Translations under genes and position numbers: made by a program
Notes under the pieces: generated by a model
Told to the model about the DNA's origin: nothing
Seen by the model: only the letters and a program-made list of their open reading frames with translations
Database searches by the model: none
Source: Limosilactobacillus kribbianus
Lineage (GTDB): Bacteria > Bacillota > Bacilli > Lactobacillales > Lactobacillaceae
Assembly (NCBI RefSeq): GCF_026413145.1
Contig: NZ_JAOVYZ010000002.1
Coordinates: 62,001 to 126,000 of the forward strand
DNA length: 64,000 nucleotides
Direction of reading: 5' to 3'
Shown here: piece after piece, positions 31,463 to 40,370 of the stretch
Numbering within the stretch: position 1 is the stretch's first letter
Layout: every line of letters begins with the position of its first letter

Positions 31463-32803
31463 ATGTCAATTCGAAGTTCATTTGCTGAATTTGCCGGACG
31501 CTCCAGCTACTGGTTCCTCCATACTTTCATGCATGGTGGCAGCTCGCTCCCCGGCAAATTAACCCTCAAATTGGATCCCAACATCCTCCAGGCATTTAGT
31601 AAAAAATATGACCTGATTATCATCACCGGGACGAACGGCAAGACGCTGACCACCGCGCTCAGCGTCCGGGTCCTCCGGGAGCGTTACGACCAGGTGCTGA
31701 CCAATCCAACCGGTTCGAATATGGAACAGGGGATCGTCACGACCTTCATCACGGCACCCCGTTCACATAAGAAGGGGCTGGCCGTCCTTGAAGTCGACGA
31801 GGCCAACGTGCCGATCGTCTGCCAGTACATTACCCCGAAGGCCTTCGTTTTCACCAACATCTTTCGGGATCAGATGGATCGCTACGGGGAAATTTACACC
31901 ACCTACAATAAAATCCTGCGCGGGGTCAAGATGGCGCCTCAGGCCACAATTATCGCCAATGGTGACGAACAACTCTTCCATAGTAAGGACCTGCCGAACC
32001 CGATCATTTACTACGGGTTCAATCACGAACACCACCCGGCATTCAACGCCCCGGCCAACACCGATGGCCTGCTCTGTCCGAAGTGCCAGCACATCCTCAA
32101 ATATCATATGCGGACCTATGCCGGGCTTGGCGACTACTTCTGCCCGCACTGCGGTTTCCATCGACCAGCCCTGACCTACGCCGTCACCAAAATTAACAAG
32201 CTGACCCCGACTAATTCAACCTTTGAAATCGACGGCCAGCAGTACACCATCGGAATCGGTGGGCTCTACAACATCTACAACGCCCTGGCCGCCTACTCAT
32301 TGGGCCGCTTTCTCGGTGTCAACCAGGAACAGATCAAGCACGCCTTCGAATCCGACGAACGGGTCTTCGGGCGTCAAGAAATTATCGATGTTGACGGCAA
32401 GCAGGTGACGATCATTCTAGTCAAGAATCCGGTTGGCTTAAACCAGGTCCTGGACATGATCGAAACCGACCCCAAGCCATTTTCCTTCGCCTTCCTGCTC
32501 AATGCCAACTACGCCGACGGGATCGACACCAGTTGGATCTGGGACGGTGACTTTGAAAAGCTCAGCCAGCACCCGATTCCGCAATATATGACCGGGGGCG
32601 AACGCTACAAGGACATTACGACCCGCCTGACGATGGCTGGGATTGACAACGTTTGGCACGAACCTGACCTGACCCATGTGATCGACAAGATCAAGCAGAT
32701 GCCAACTGAGCACGTCTACATTTTGGCAACCTACACGGCCATGCTGCAGTTGCGCAAACTGTTGGCGGAAAAGAATTATCTGAAGAAAGGTGGTATGGAC
32801 TAA
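31463..32803 (+). CDS. murT: Lipid II isoglutaminyl synthase, MurT subunit
   Basis: A 446-residue Mur-ligase-like protein. ATP-binding TGTNGKT is at residues 55-61. An inserted zinc ribbon has Cys205, 208, 227 and 230 (CPKC and CPHC). The C-terminal DUF1727 domain is present. With GatD it amidates the D-Glu of the stem peptide to D-isoglutamine, at the inner face of the membrane. AAAGGAAC precedes the ATG. The stop overlaps the gatD ATG (TAATGG). Confidence 0.95.
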   Translation: MSIRSSFAEFAGRSSYWFLHTFMHGGSSLPGKLTLKLDPNILQAFSKKYDLIIITGTNGKTLTTALSVRVLRERYDQVLTNPTGSNMEQGIVTTFITAPRSHKKGLAVLEVDEANVPIVCQYITPKAFVFTNIFRDQMDRYGEIYTTYNKILRGVKMAPQATIIANGDEQLFHSKDLPNPIIYYGFNHEHHPAFNAPANTDGLLCPKCQHILKYHMRTYAGLGDYFCPHCGFHRPALTYAVTKINKLTPTNSTFEIDGQQYTIGIGGLYNIYNALAAYSLGRFLGVNQEQIKHAFESDERVFGRQEIIDVDGKQVTIILVKNPVGLNQVLDMIETDPKPFSFAFLLNANYADGIDTSWIWDGDFEKLSQHPIPQYMTGGERYKDITTRLTMAGIDNVWHEPDLTHVIDKIKQMPTEHVYILATYTAMLQLRKLLAEKNYLKKGGMD

Positions 32804-33510
32804 TGGCAAAGTATCACTTACGACTCGCCCATCTTTATGGCGACCTGCTCAACACCTACAGTGACGTCGGCAATATCATTGCCCTGCGCTACTACGCCAA
32901 GCAAATGGATGCCGACATCGCCGTTGAAGTCATCAGCATCGACAACGATTTTGACTCCGACCGCTTCGACCTCGCCCTCTTCGGCGGTGGTCAGGACTAC
33001 GAGCAACTCGTGGTCTCCCGCGACCTGCCAAACAAGAAGGCCGGAATCGACAAGTTCATCAACGAAAACAAGCCCTTCCTAGCGATCTGCGGGGGCTACC
33101 AGTTACTTGGTCACTACTACATCGGTGCAAACGGTGAAAAGATTCCCGGCCTGGGCATCCTCGACCACTACACCCTGAGTCAGGACAACAATCGTTTTAT
33201 CGGCGATATCACAATTAAAAACCCGGAAAATGGCCAGGAGTACCACGGCTTTGAAAACCATAACGGCCGAACCTTTATCGGCAAGAGCGAGAAGCCGTTG
33301 GGAATGGTCATCTCCGGCCATGGCAACAATGGTGAGGACCACACCGAAGGCGCCATCTATAAGTCAACCTACTGTTCCTACTTCCACGGACCGATCCTGA
33401 CCCGGAACGGTGAAATCGCCAAGTCCCTCCTCCTGCGGGCACTGAAGAACAAGTACCCGGACGAGGACTTCAGCCAGCAGGAAGCGCTCAAGATTCAGCC
33501 GACGTTCTGA
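32803..33510 (+). CDS. gatD: Lipid II isoglutaminyl synthase, glutaminase subunit GatD
   Basis: A 235-residue class I glutamine amidotransferase-like protein (CobB/CobQ type). The nucleophile Cys96 lies in FLAICGGYQLLG. The conserved His in YCSYFHGPIL completes the active site. It supplies ammonia to MurT. It is coupled to murT by a one-base overlap and is followed by a small membrane protein gene. Confidence 0.94.
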   Translation: MAKYHLRLAHLYGDLLNTYSDVGNIIALRYYAKQMDADIAVEVISIDNDFDSDRFDLALFGGGQDYEQLVVSRDLPNKKAGIDKFINENKPFLAICGGYQLLGHYYIGANGEKIPGLGILDHYTLSQDNNRFIGDITIKNPENGQEYHGFENHNGRTFIGKSEKPLGMVISGHGNNGEDHTEGAIYKSTYCSYFHGPILTRNGEIAKSLLLRALKNKYPDEDFSQQEALKIQPTF

Positions 33511-33523
33511 AAAGGAGGAAACC

Positions 33524-33829
33524 TTGGAATCAATTTTTCTCTTCGGCCTCACGATTGCTTTTCTGGTGGAGAGCTTCTACGAGACCCGTTTATACATGCT
33601 CTTTCAGGTCCTTGTTCAGCGGTTTCCACAGTTTGTCCAGAATAGGCGCCTGACCCGGATCATGCGGGTAGAGCAAACCTGGAACTGGCTGTCTTGGGTG
33701 CTGCTGATTGCCCTGATTTTGTTGCCAAATCATTACACGATCCTCCTGATCAGCGTCATTACCCTGATCGAAACGATTATCGTCTTTGAGATGGACCGGA
33801 TTAAGTCCCAGTTGAATCAACCCAAATAA
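33524..33829 (+). CDS. Small membrane protein of the murT-gatD operon, unknown function
   Basis: A 101-residue protein with an N-terminal hydrophobic helix (about 2-18), an amphipathic basic middle (RFPQFVQNRRLTRIMR) and two closely spaced helices (about 55-70 and 72-88). I do not recognise the family. The start is a TTG at 33524, supported by AAGGAGGAAACC before it. It lies 13 bases after gatD and ahead of a shared terminator, so it is probably part of the operon. Confidence 0.65.
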   Translation: MESIFLFGLTIAFLVESFYETRLYMLFQVLVQRFPQFVQNRRLTRIMRVEQTWNWLSWVLLIALILLPNHYTILLISVITLIETIIVFEMDRIKSQLNQPK

Positions 33830-33868
33830 AAAAGATCGCAAATCATTTTCGATTTGCGATCTTTTATT
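33828..33868. terminator. Bidirectional terminator between the murT operon and arcD
   Basis: A perfect 14-bp stem AAAGATCGCAAATC (33831-33844) with GATTTGCGATCTTT (33851-33864). It has an A run before and a T run after. Confidence 0.9.
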
Positions 33869-33885
33869 TTATGTGAAACTAGCGA

Positions 33886-35307
33886 TTAGCCAACCTTAAT
33901 CGTGCCGTTAGCAACGAGCCAAATGGCAACAACGGACAGTGCCAGAATCAATACCATGACGCATTTTTCGGCGGTGGTCATCTTGTGGTTGTTTTCCTTG
34001 CATGCCAGGTAGTAGATGTAGAAGCCTGGGATGAAACTGATGGAAACCAGCAACACTTCTTGCCAACCAGCAAGGAACATGCAGGCAAGCATGAAGGCAG
34101 CGGACAGCAGACCAATCGTGAATTGACCCCATTCACCGTGTTCCTGACTGTACTTCATCTGGTAAAGGCCAACGAAGAGGTAGGAGAACAGGATAGCGGC
34201 AGAACAAAGTGAGTAAGCAAATTCGTATGCCTGTTGGGTGAACAGCAGTGAGAACAGGAAGATCGTCTGCAGAACACCGGTGATCATCAGAGAAGCCGTT
34301 GGAGCGTTCTTGGAGTTGGTGTCACCCCACAGCTTCGGCATTGCGTGGTCTTCGGCAACCAGCATGGTCGTTTCAGCTGGCAGCATCGTCCAGGACAACC
34401 AGGAAACGATGGTGGAGATGATCAGACCGATGTTGATCAGAACGGAGCCCCAGGTACCAACAGTCATTTGCAGAACGTGACCAATGGCAGGCTGACCCAT
34501 TGCGGCCAATTGAGCCCGGGTCAGAACACCGTAAGGCAGAACAGAAATCATCACGTAGATCAGTACCAGAAGACCGAAACTAATCAGGGTTGCTGATTGA
34601 GCGTCGGAACGGGACTTAGCACGGTGGGCCATAACAGAGGCACCTTCAACCCCGATAAATACCCAGATCAGCGTCATCAGAGTACCCTTCATCTGTGCCC
34701 AAGTAGAACCGGTCGTGGTGCCCTTGGAAGCATTGTTGGCTACCCGGCCCCAGAAGTCGGCAGTGAACATGCCGCTCTTGAAGCTGACGATCATGATGAT
34801 GATGAAAATAACCAGTGGTACAACCTTGCAGATCGTCCCAATCATGTTGACGAAGGAGGCCGTTTCAACACCGTTGTTAACCAGGATAGTCAGTAACCAG
34901 CAGAAAATAATAGCTACAATGATCGATGGAACGTTCTGACCACCCTTGAACATTGGGAAGAAGGTCCCGATTGATGCCATCAGCATCGTGGCGAAGGCAA
35001 TGTTCCCCAGCCATGCAGACAGCCAGTAGGACCAACCGGAAATGAATTCACCCATTGGGCCGAACCCTGCGCCGGCGTATGAGAAAATCCCGGCTTCCAG
35101 GTCTGGACGCTTAGCACCCAGGTTGTTCAATGAAAGAACCAACATCAAGAAACCTAAACCTGCAAATACCCAGGCCAGAAGAGCTGGACCTGGTGCAGCG
35201 GCAGCTGAGACATCACTAGTAATCCCAAAAATCCCAGTACCGATACATGAACTAACAATCAGGGCAATCAATTCACCCTTGCCGATACCTTTTTTCTCAG
35301 TATCCAT
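33886..35307 (-). CDS. arcD: Arginine/ornithine antiporter-type APC permease
   Basis: A 473-residue amino acid permease of the APC superfamily (basic amino acid/polyamine antiporter group) with about 12 segments. The N-terminus ALIVSSCIGTGIFGITSD is the substrate-binding first helix, and FIGVEGASVMAHRAKSRSD is typical of the group. Linkage to argR and arcA points to arginine:ornithine exchange for the deiminase pathway. It starts 15 bases after argR, so argR-arcD form one transcript. It ends at the shared terminator. Confidence 0.88.
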   Translation of the reverse strand: MDTEKKGIGKGELIALIVSSCIGTGIFGITSDVSAAAAPGPALLAWVFAGLGFLMLVLSLNNLGAKRPDLEAGIFSYAGAGFGPMGEFISGWSYWLSAWLGNIAFATMLMASIGTFFPMFKGGQNVPSIIVAIIFCWLLTILVNNGVETASFVNMIGTICKVVPLVIFIIIMIVSFKSGMFTADFWGRVANNASKGTTTGSTWAQMKGTLMTLIWVFIGVEGASVMAHRAKSRSDAQSATLISFGLLVLIYVMISVLPYGVLTRAQLAAMGQPAIGHVLQMTVGTWGSVLINIGLIISTIVSWLSWTMLPAETTMLVAEDHAMPKLWGDTNSKNAPTASLMITGVLQTIFLFSLLFTQQAYEFAYSLCSAAILFSYLFVGLYQMKYSQEHGEWGQFTIGLLSAAFMLACMFLAGWQEVLLVSISFIPGFYIYYLACKENNHKMTTAEKCVMVLILALSVVAIWLVANGTIKVG

Positions 35308-35322
35308 GTTATCCCCTCATTT

Positions 35323-35793
35323 CTACACAATTCGTGTGTTAATGTGCTTTGCAATCAAGTTATAAACCAGCTTGGCATCCGCGTTATCCTTGCTAATGAT
35401 AATCAGTGTGTCATTGCCGGCTAAGGTCCCCACAACCTCCGGAATATCGAGTTCATCGAACATCCCCGCTAAAATCGTGGCATAGCTAGAGTTCAGCGCG
35501 GTCTTCACAACGTTTAGGAACTGGACCGTCTCGATTGTCCGAACATTGTCATGAATGCCTTGGTACAAACGATTAAAGTCGTGTTCTGGCGCCAGATGGA
35601 GCTGGACATAGTAAGTATGCCCCTGTCCGTCATTAGCCTTGACGATGTTTAAGGCGTGAATGTCCCGAGAGATTGTCGCCTGAGTGGTCTCGACCCCAGC
35701 CTCCGTAAGGAGCCGCAGCAACTCATCCTGCGTTTCAATCTTTCGATCATTAACTAGCTGTTCAATAAATTTTCGTCTCGCTTTTCGATCCAT
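35323..35793 (-). CDS. argR: Arginine repressor ArgR/AhrC family
   Basis: A 156-residue regulator. The N-terminal winged helix (about 1-70) contains TQATISRDIHALNIVK. The C-terminal hexamer and arginine-binding domain has GTLAGNDTLIIISKD. It senses arginine and acts on the arginine genes. Here it is placed between arcA and arcD, so it is likely to control the deiminase pathway. Its promoter lies in the loop of the arcA terminator hairpin. Confidence 0.93.
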   Translation of the reverse strand: MDRKARRKFIEQLVNDRKIETQDELLRLLTEAGVETTQATISRDIHALNIVKANDGQGHTYYVQLHLAPEHDFNRLYQGIHDNVRTIETVQFLNVVKTALNSSYATILAGMFDELDIPEVVGTLAGNDTLIIISKDNADAKLVYNLIAKHINTRIV

Positions 35794-35839
35794 CCTGGGT
35801 CCCTCGCAATAAAGTGATTACATCATTCATAATACTAGA

Positions 35840-35907
35840 AAAAGCAGCAAAATTATACCCTCTGGTCCCATCTGTCAATGAGTCACCGGATAAAATTTGC
35901 TGCTTTT
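35840..35907 (-). terminator. Terminator-like hairpin after arcA with an embedded promoter
   Basis: A perfect 12-bp stem: AAAAGCAGCAAA (35840-35851) with TTTGCTGCTTTT (35896-35907), separated by a 44-base loop. A T run follows on the minus strand. The loop holds the argR promoter. Confidence 0.55.
35852..35878 (-). promoter_or_regulatory. Promoter of argR-arcD
   Basis: TTGACA (35873-35878) and TATAAT (35852-35857) are both consensus, but the spacer is only 15 bases. Confidence 0.55.
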
Positions 35908-35920
35908 AATTTAAGTTAAA

Positions 35921-37153
35921 TTACTTATCAAGATCTTCACGAACAAGTGGGCAGGACATGCAACGCGGACCACCACGACCACGTGATAATTCACTTGACC
36001 GAACCTCATGAACGAGAATTCCGTGCTTGCGCAGCAAATCATTTGATACATAGTTCCGGTCATAAGTTACAACTTCACCTGGAGCGATCGTCAAGGTGTT
36101 GGAACCATCATTCCACTGTTCACGTGGAGCAACAATTGGATCACCGTTACCAGTAGGAATCAGGTCGATTTCTGGCTTGTCCAGTGCTTCTTCCAGAACC
36201 TTCTTCAGGTCGGTGCGGTGCTGAATTTCAACGTCCCCATCCTTGCCTGGGTGCAGGATGTAGGTGTCAACTTGACCATCATCGTCCAAGATTTGCGGAT
36301 GAACAGTGAATTGGTCGTAGTTGATCATCGTGAAGACGGTGTCAAGGTGCATCATTGCGTGGTTGTGTGGAATGTGAATAGCAATAACAGTATCGTAGTT
36401 GGAGTCCTTGAAGAGGTTCCGTGCGATATCCATGATTGCATCTGCAGAAGTCCGTTGAGAAATTCCGATTGCAAATACGTGGTCACTGAGAACTAATTCG
36501 TCCCCACCTTCAATCCGGGTGTCGTGGTAACGATCACGCCATACATGTACACCCTTGTTGGCAAAGCGTGGGTTGTACTTGATAATGTATTCAGTGAAGA
36601 GAGATTCACGTTGACGAGCCTTGAAGGTCATGTGGTTGATGGTAATACCGTCACCAATTGAAGCCTGTGGGTCACGCGTGAAATATGCGTTTGGCATTGG
36701 GTCCATGAAGAATGGGTAGTCAGCGTCTTCAGCCATTTCAGCAAGTGAAACGAACTTAACGTCAATTTCATCCTTCCGTACACCTGCAATGATCTTGTCA
36801 ACCATTGCTTGAGTGTCCATGCCCAGCAGGTATTCCTTCAATGCGTCGTGAACAGCACCAGCTGCGTAGCCGGATTCGGCCAGCATTGTTTCAAGGAACT
36901 TTTCCTTAACTTGGCTGTCTTGCAGAGCTTCTGCAGCTAACTTAGCGAAGTATAATACTTCGATTCCTTGCTTGCGCAACGTGTCTGCGAAGAAGTCATG
37001 TTCTTCTTGTGCAATTGGCAGATATGGGATGTCATCAACCAGCATCCGGTGAAGGATGTCCGGGTACACGTTTTCAATTTCGTGACCTGGCCGGTGAAGC
37101 ATAACTGTCTTCAGCTTTCCAATTTCAGATGTTACATGAATTGGACTTTGCAT
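35921..37153 (-). CDS. arcA: Arginine deiminase
   Basis: A 410-residue cytosolic enzyme that hydrolyses arginine to citrulline and ammonia, the first step of the deiminase pathway. The catalytic Cys lies in the C-terminal [10 protein letters not shown]. The guanidino-binding motifs [12 protein letters not shown]-like [12 protein letters not shown] and HLDTVFTMI are present. The ATG at 37153 was chosen because GGAG lies 9 bases before it. A TTG two codons upstream is too close. It is monocistronic with its own promoter and terminator. Confidence 0.96.
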   Translation of the reverse strand: MQSPIHVTSEIGKLKTVMLHRPGHEIENVYPDILHRMLVDDIPYLPIAQEEHDFFADTLRKQGIEVLYFAKLAAEALQDSQVKEKFLETMLAESGYAAGAVHDALKEYLLGMDTQAMVDKIIAGVRKDEIDVKFVSLAEMAEDADYPFFMDPMPNAYFTRDPQASIGDGITINHMTFKARQRESLFTEYIIKYNPRFANKGVHVWRDRYHDTRIEGGDELVLSDHVFAIGISQRTSADAIMDIARNLFKDSNYDTVIAIHIPHNHAMMHLDTVFTMINYDQFTVHPQILDDDGQVDTYILHPGKDGDVEIQHRTDLKKVLEEALDKPEIDLIPTGNGDPIVAPREQWNDGSNTLTIAPGEVVTYDRNYVSNDLLRKHGILVHEVRSSELSRGRGGPRCMSCPLVREDLDK

Positions 37154-37195
37154 ATACAATCACTCCTTTAAGAGATTCACTTGATTACGTATTCT

Positions 37196-37223
37196 ATCTT
37201 ATCATAAATGTAACCGTTGTCAA
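37196..37223 (-). promoter_or_regulatory. Promoter of arcA
   Basis: TTGACA (37218-37223) and TAAGAT (37196-37201) with a 16-base spacer. Two TTATGCA blocks (37251-37257 and 37292-37298, 41 bases apart) lie upstream and could be ArgR half-sites. Confidence 0.55.
37209..37222. promoter_or_regulatory. Candidate cre (CcpA) site over the arcA -35
   Basis: TGTAACCGTTGTCA matches the usual cre consensus at 12 of 14 positions and overlaps the -35 box. CcpA control of deiminase genes is known in lactic acid bacteria. Confidence 0.4.
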
Positions 37224-37358
37224 ATCCCTATTTAACAGCAATTTGTGTACTTATGCAGCTAAGTGTATCAATTTAAACAGTCGCCCTCATTTTATGCAGT
37301 TTGTCAGGGATGATTGAATAATCTGCGAACGGGTATGCATGGAAGTTGAATAATAATT

Positions 37359-38390
37359 TCACAAAGTTTTTTGAAAAGCACTTTTTTCCCGAAGATAGGT
37401 TGCAAAGACCTGGTCCCGCCGATCCAGGTAGGCCTGGTTTTGTGCCGTTGGATGGACCCGGTTGGACAAAAAGATGAAGCCCTGGTCGGTTTGCCGGTCC
37501 AGGACCAGCCAGGTGCCGGTAAAACCGGTGTGACTGATCAGTAGGTGTTGGTCCCGGGGATCGTGGAAAAGTTTCCAGCCCAGTGACCGGCTATGAGGGC
37601 CTGGAATTGGCGTTTGGTCGACAAACATGGCAGCCACCATTGCTGGTGTCAGTAAGCCATTGAGATTATTTTCAATCAACTGTCGAGCAAAGATCCGCAG
37701 ATCGGCCAGGCTGGCAAAGAGCCCCGCGCACCCACAGTCGGCACCAAGAATATATCCCTTTGGATCATGAACCTGACCTCTGATCAGCCCCCGGCCGGAT
37801 TGAATCTCGGTTGGCACTGTCTGCTGGGGTTGCGGGTGAAAAGTAGCAGTCGGCAGTCCCAACGGTTGCAAGACCTGGCGGGCAATCACCTCCTGCACCG
37901 GAGCCTTGCACAGCCGTTCAATAATCCAGCCCAGGTAAAGATAATTCACGTCGGCATAGCGAATCTGGCGATTAAGAGTGTCATCGACGTGCTGCTGGGT
38001 CAAAAAGGCTCGCTTAAGTTCTGGAGCAGAAAGTTCGTTGCGGTGAGAAATGTACCCGCCAATCCCGGATGTATGGGTCAGGAGATTGCGAATTGTCGGT
38101 CGGGGATCAGTAAATTCCGGCAAATACTTTTTCACGGGATCGTCTAAGCCCAGGCGTCCCTGCTGCAATAGCAGTGCCACCACCGGTACCGTCCCCACCA
38201 CTTTAGTCAGTGAGGCCAGGTCGTAAAGCATCCCCGATCGCAGTTTTTCTCGTTCAGGCTGCAGTTCGGCCATCCCGCGAACGGCTGAATATTCCTGCTC
38301 CCCGTCAAAGATGAGATAGGTCATCCCCGGAACAATCCCGTCATCAACCATGGCATTCAATTGGCCGATTGTTTGCTCGTATTTCTTCAT
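37359..38390 (-). CDS. Beta-lactamase-fold serine hydrolase
   Basis: A 343-residue protein of the class C beta-lactamase/esterase (PBP4*-like) family. The SxxK motif is SLTK at residues 60-63, and the second motif is YADVNYLYLGWI. There is no signal peptide or membrane anchor, so it is probably cytosolic. An esterase or peptidase role is as likely as any action on cell wall. The start is the ATG at 38390 after AAGGAG. Substrate unknown. Confidence 0.85.
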   Translation of the reverse strand: MKKYEQTIGQLNAMVDDGIVPGMTYLIFDGEQEYSAVRGMAELQPEREKLRSGMLYDLASLTKVVGTVPVVALLLQQGRLGLDDPVKKYLPEFTDPRPTIRNLLTHTSGIGGYISHRNELSAPELKRAFLTQQHVDDTLNRQIRYADVNYLYLGWIIERLCKAPVQEVIARQVLQPLGLPTATFHPQPQQTVPTEIQSGRGLIRGQVHDPKGYILGADCGCAGLFASLADLRIFARQLIENNLNGLLTPAMVAAMFVDQTPIPGPHSRSLGWKLFHDPRDQHLLISHTGFTGTWLVLDRQTDQGFIFLSNRVHPTAQNQAYLDRRDQVFATYLREKSAFQKTL

Positions 38391-38465
38391 ATATGTCTGC
38401 TCCTTATCAATGCTGATTGCACCCATTTTATAACGTCTGGATGCCCATGATCAATTTCCCGAGAA

Positions 38466-38512
38466 ATAAAATGACGTCTACGACAACTAATTGGTTGTCA
38501 TCGACGTCATTA
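38466..38512 (-). terminator. Terminator of the ABC exporter operon
   Basis: ATGACGTC and GACGTCAT pair, extended by CGACAAC/GTTGTC, followed on the minus strand by TTTTATTTC. Confidence 0.6.
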
Positions 38513-38522
38513 CAGTAATTAG

Positions 38523-40370
38523 TTAAATTTGGTTTCCCATAAACTGGCTGTTGTAGAGATCGGCATAGAAGCCATTAGCCTTCATCAACTGGTCATGGTT
38601 GCCAGTCTCAATGATGTGGCCATGATTAACTACGATAATTTGCTCGGCGTTGCGAATCGTTGAAAGACGATGGGCAACAACGAAACTAGTCCGCCCTTTC
38701 TGAAGGTCATTCATGGCATTTTGAATTAGCGCCTCGGTCCGGGTGTCAACTGAGCTAGTAGCTTCATCCAAAATCAGGATTTCTGGATTAGCTAGAAAAG
38801 CCCGCGCAATCGTCAATAATTGCCGTTGCCCCTGGGAAATATTTGAAGCCGCCTCGTTAATCACGGTTTGGTAGCTATCTGGCAATTCCCGGATAAAGTT
38901 GTCCGCGTGGGCCATCTTGGCTGCCTGGTAAACTTCCTCATCGCTAGCGTCTTCCCGCCCAAAGCGGATGTTCTCCATGATCGTGCCATTGAAGAGCCAG
39001 GTGTCTTGCAAAACCATTCCAATGTGGCTTCGCAACTCCTGACGCGTCATCGAGCGGGTATCATGCCCATCAAGGTAGATGTGCCCACCCTGGATTTCAT
39101 AGAAACGCTCCAGGAGGTTAATGATGGTCGTTTTCCCAGCTCCCGTTGGCCCAACAATAGCGACCATGTGATTGGCCGGTGCTTTGAGGTTAAAGTCTTC
39201 GATCAGTGGTTCTTCTGGCCGGTAGCTAAAGTCGACATGGTCAAACTCAACCTTTGGTACGGGTCTTGTTGTCAGTGGCTGGTCGCTGACAAGGTCGTTC
39301 TTCATTTCCGGTTCATCTAAAACGGTGAAGATACGCTCTGCCGAAGCAATCGTCTGCTGGATCGTACTCGAGAGGTTAGCTATCTGGGTAATTGGCTGGG
39401 CAAACTGGTTGGTGTACTGCAAAAAGGCCTGCACATTCCCCAGGGTGATCTGCCCGTGGATTACCTGAATGGCACCGACCACGGCGACCATTAGGTATCC
39501 CAAGTTTCGGATAAAGTTCATGATTGGGAAAATTAGCGTTGAAAAGAACTGGGCCTTCCACGCTGCTTGGTAGTAACGATGATTGTTCTTGCTAAATTTT
39601 TGTTCCTCGTCGCTTTCCTTATTGAAAGTGCGGACAATCGTGTGGCCCGCGTAGGTTTCCTCGACCTGAGCATTGATCTTGCCTAGCTCGGCCTGCTGAC
39701 GTGAAAAGAGCTTCTGGGCGGTTGGGGCAACAAAGGCCACCACTGCCAGGCTCAGTGGAACGATTACCAAGGCCACCAGGGTCAGCTTCCAGCTAATTGT
39801 AAACATTAGAACCAGAACCCCGACGAAGGTCAGCGTACTGGTGATGATTTGAATAAAGCTCTGCTGGAGAGTCCCGGCAATGTTATCCATATCATTGACC
39901 ATTCGGCTCATGATATCCCCGTTACTGTGAGTGTCATAAAAGCTGATCGGCACCCGCCCCATTTTATCATCCAGATCTTGCCGTAAGTTGTAAACCACCC
40001 GCTGCGAAATCCGGGTCATGATAATCTGCTGAATGAAACTGAAAAGTCCGGAAAAAACATAAAGCAGGATCACCGTGATCCCAATCGTTAGGATCCGATG
40101 AAAGTCGATCGGCAGGCTGGCCAGGTGGTGACCGGCCTTAATCTCGGCATAGCCCTTCATTACACCGTTATAGATGATCGTTGTTGCTTCACCTAAAACT
40201 TTAGGGGCGATAATCGAAAGAATGACCGAAATAATCGCCAAGAGAATCGAAAAGATAAATCCGTATTTCCACGGGCGAAGATAGGCAACAAGACGTTTGG
40301 TGGTTGGCCAGAAGTGCTTGGCTTTTCCTCCATTATTAATTCTTTTTGGTCTGCGTTGCACGTTCTTCAT
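38523..40370 (-). CDS. ABC exporter half-transporter, catalytically intact subunit (LmrD/BmrD-like)
   Basis: A 615-residue fusion of a six-helix membrane domain (about 40-340) and an ATPase domain. Walker A is GPTGAGKTT, the signature is NISQGQRQLL, and Walker B with catalytic Glu is ILILDEATSSVD. It pairs with the next gene as a heterodimeric multidrug-type exporter. The start is uncertain: the ATG at 40370 is only about three bases after AAAGG, while a GTG three codons later has better spacing. It overlaps the end of the partner gene. Substrate unknown. Confidence 0.88.
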   Translation of the reverse strand: MKNVQRRPKRINNGGKAKHFWPTTKRLVAYLRPWKYGFIFSILLAIISVILSIIAPKVLGEATTIIYNGVMKGYAEIKAGHHLASLPIDFHRILTIGITVILLYVFSGLFSFIQQIIMTRISQRVVYNLRQDLDDKMGRVPISFYDTHSNGDIMSRMVNDMDNIAGTLQQSFIQIITSTLTFVGVLVLMFTISWKLTLVALVIVPLSLAVVAFVAPTAQKLFSRQQAELGKINAQVEETYAGHTIVRTFNKESDEEQKFSKNNHRYYQAAWKAQFFSTLIFPIMNFIRNLGYLMVAVVGAIQVIHGQITLGNVQAFLQYTNQFAQPITQIANLSSTIQQTIASAERIFTVLDEPEMKNDLVSDQPLTTRPVPKVEFDHVDFSYRPEEPLIEDFNLKAPANHMVAIVGPTGAGKTTIINLLERFYEIQGGHIYLDGHDTRSMTRQELRSHIGMVLQDTWLFNGTIMENIRFGREDASDEEVYQAAKMAHADNFIRELPDSYQTVINEAASNISQGQRQLLTIARAFLANPEILILDEATSSVDTRTEALIQNAMNDLQKGRTSFVVAHRLSTIRNAEQIIVVNHGHIIETGNHDQLMKANGFYADLYNSQFMGNQI

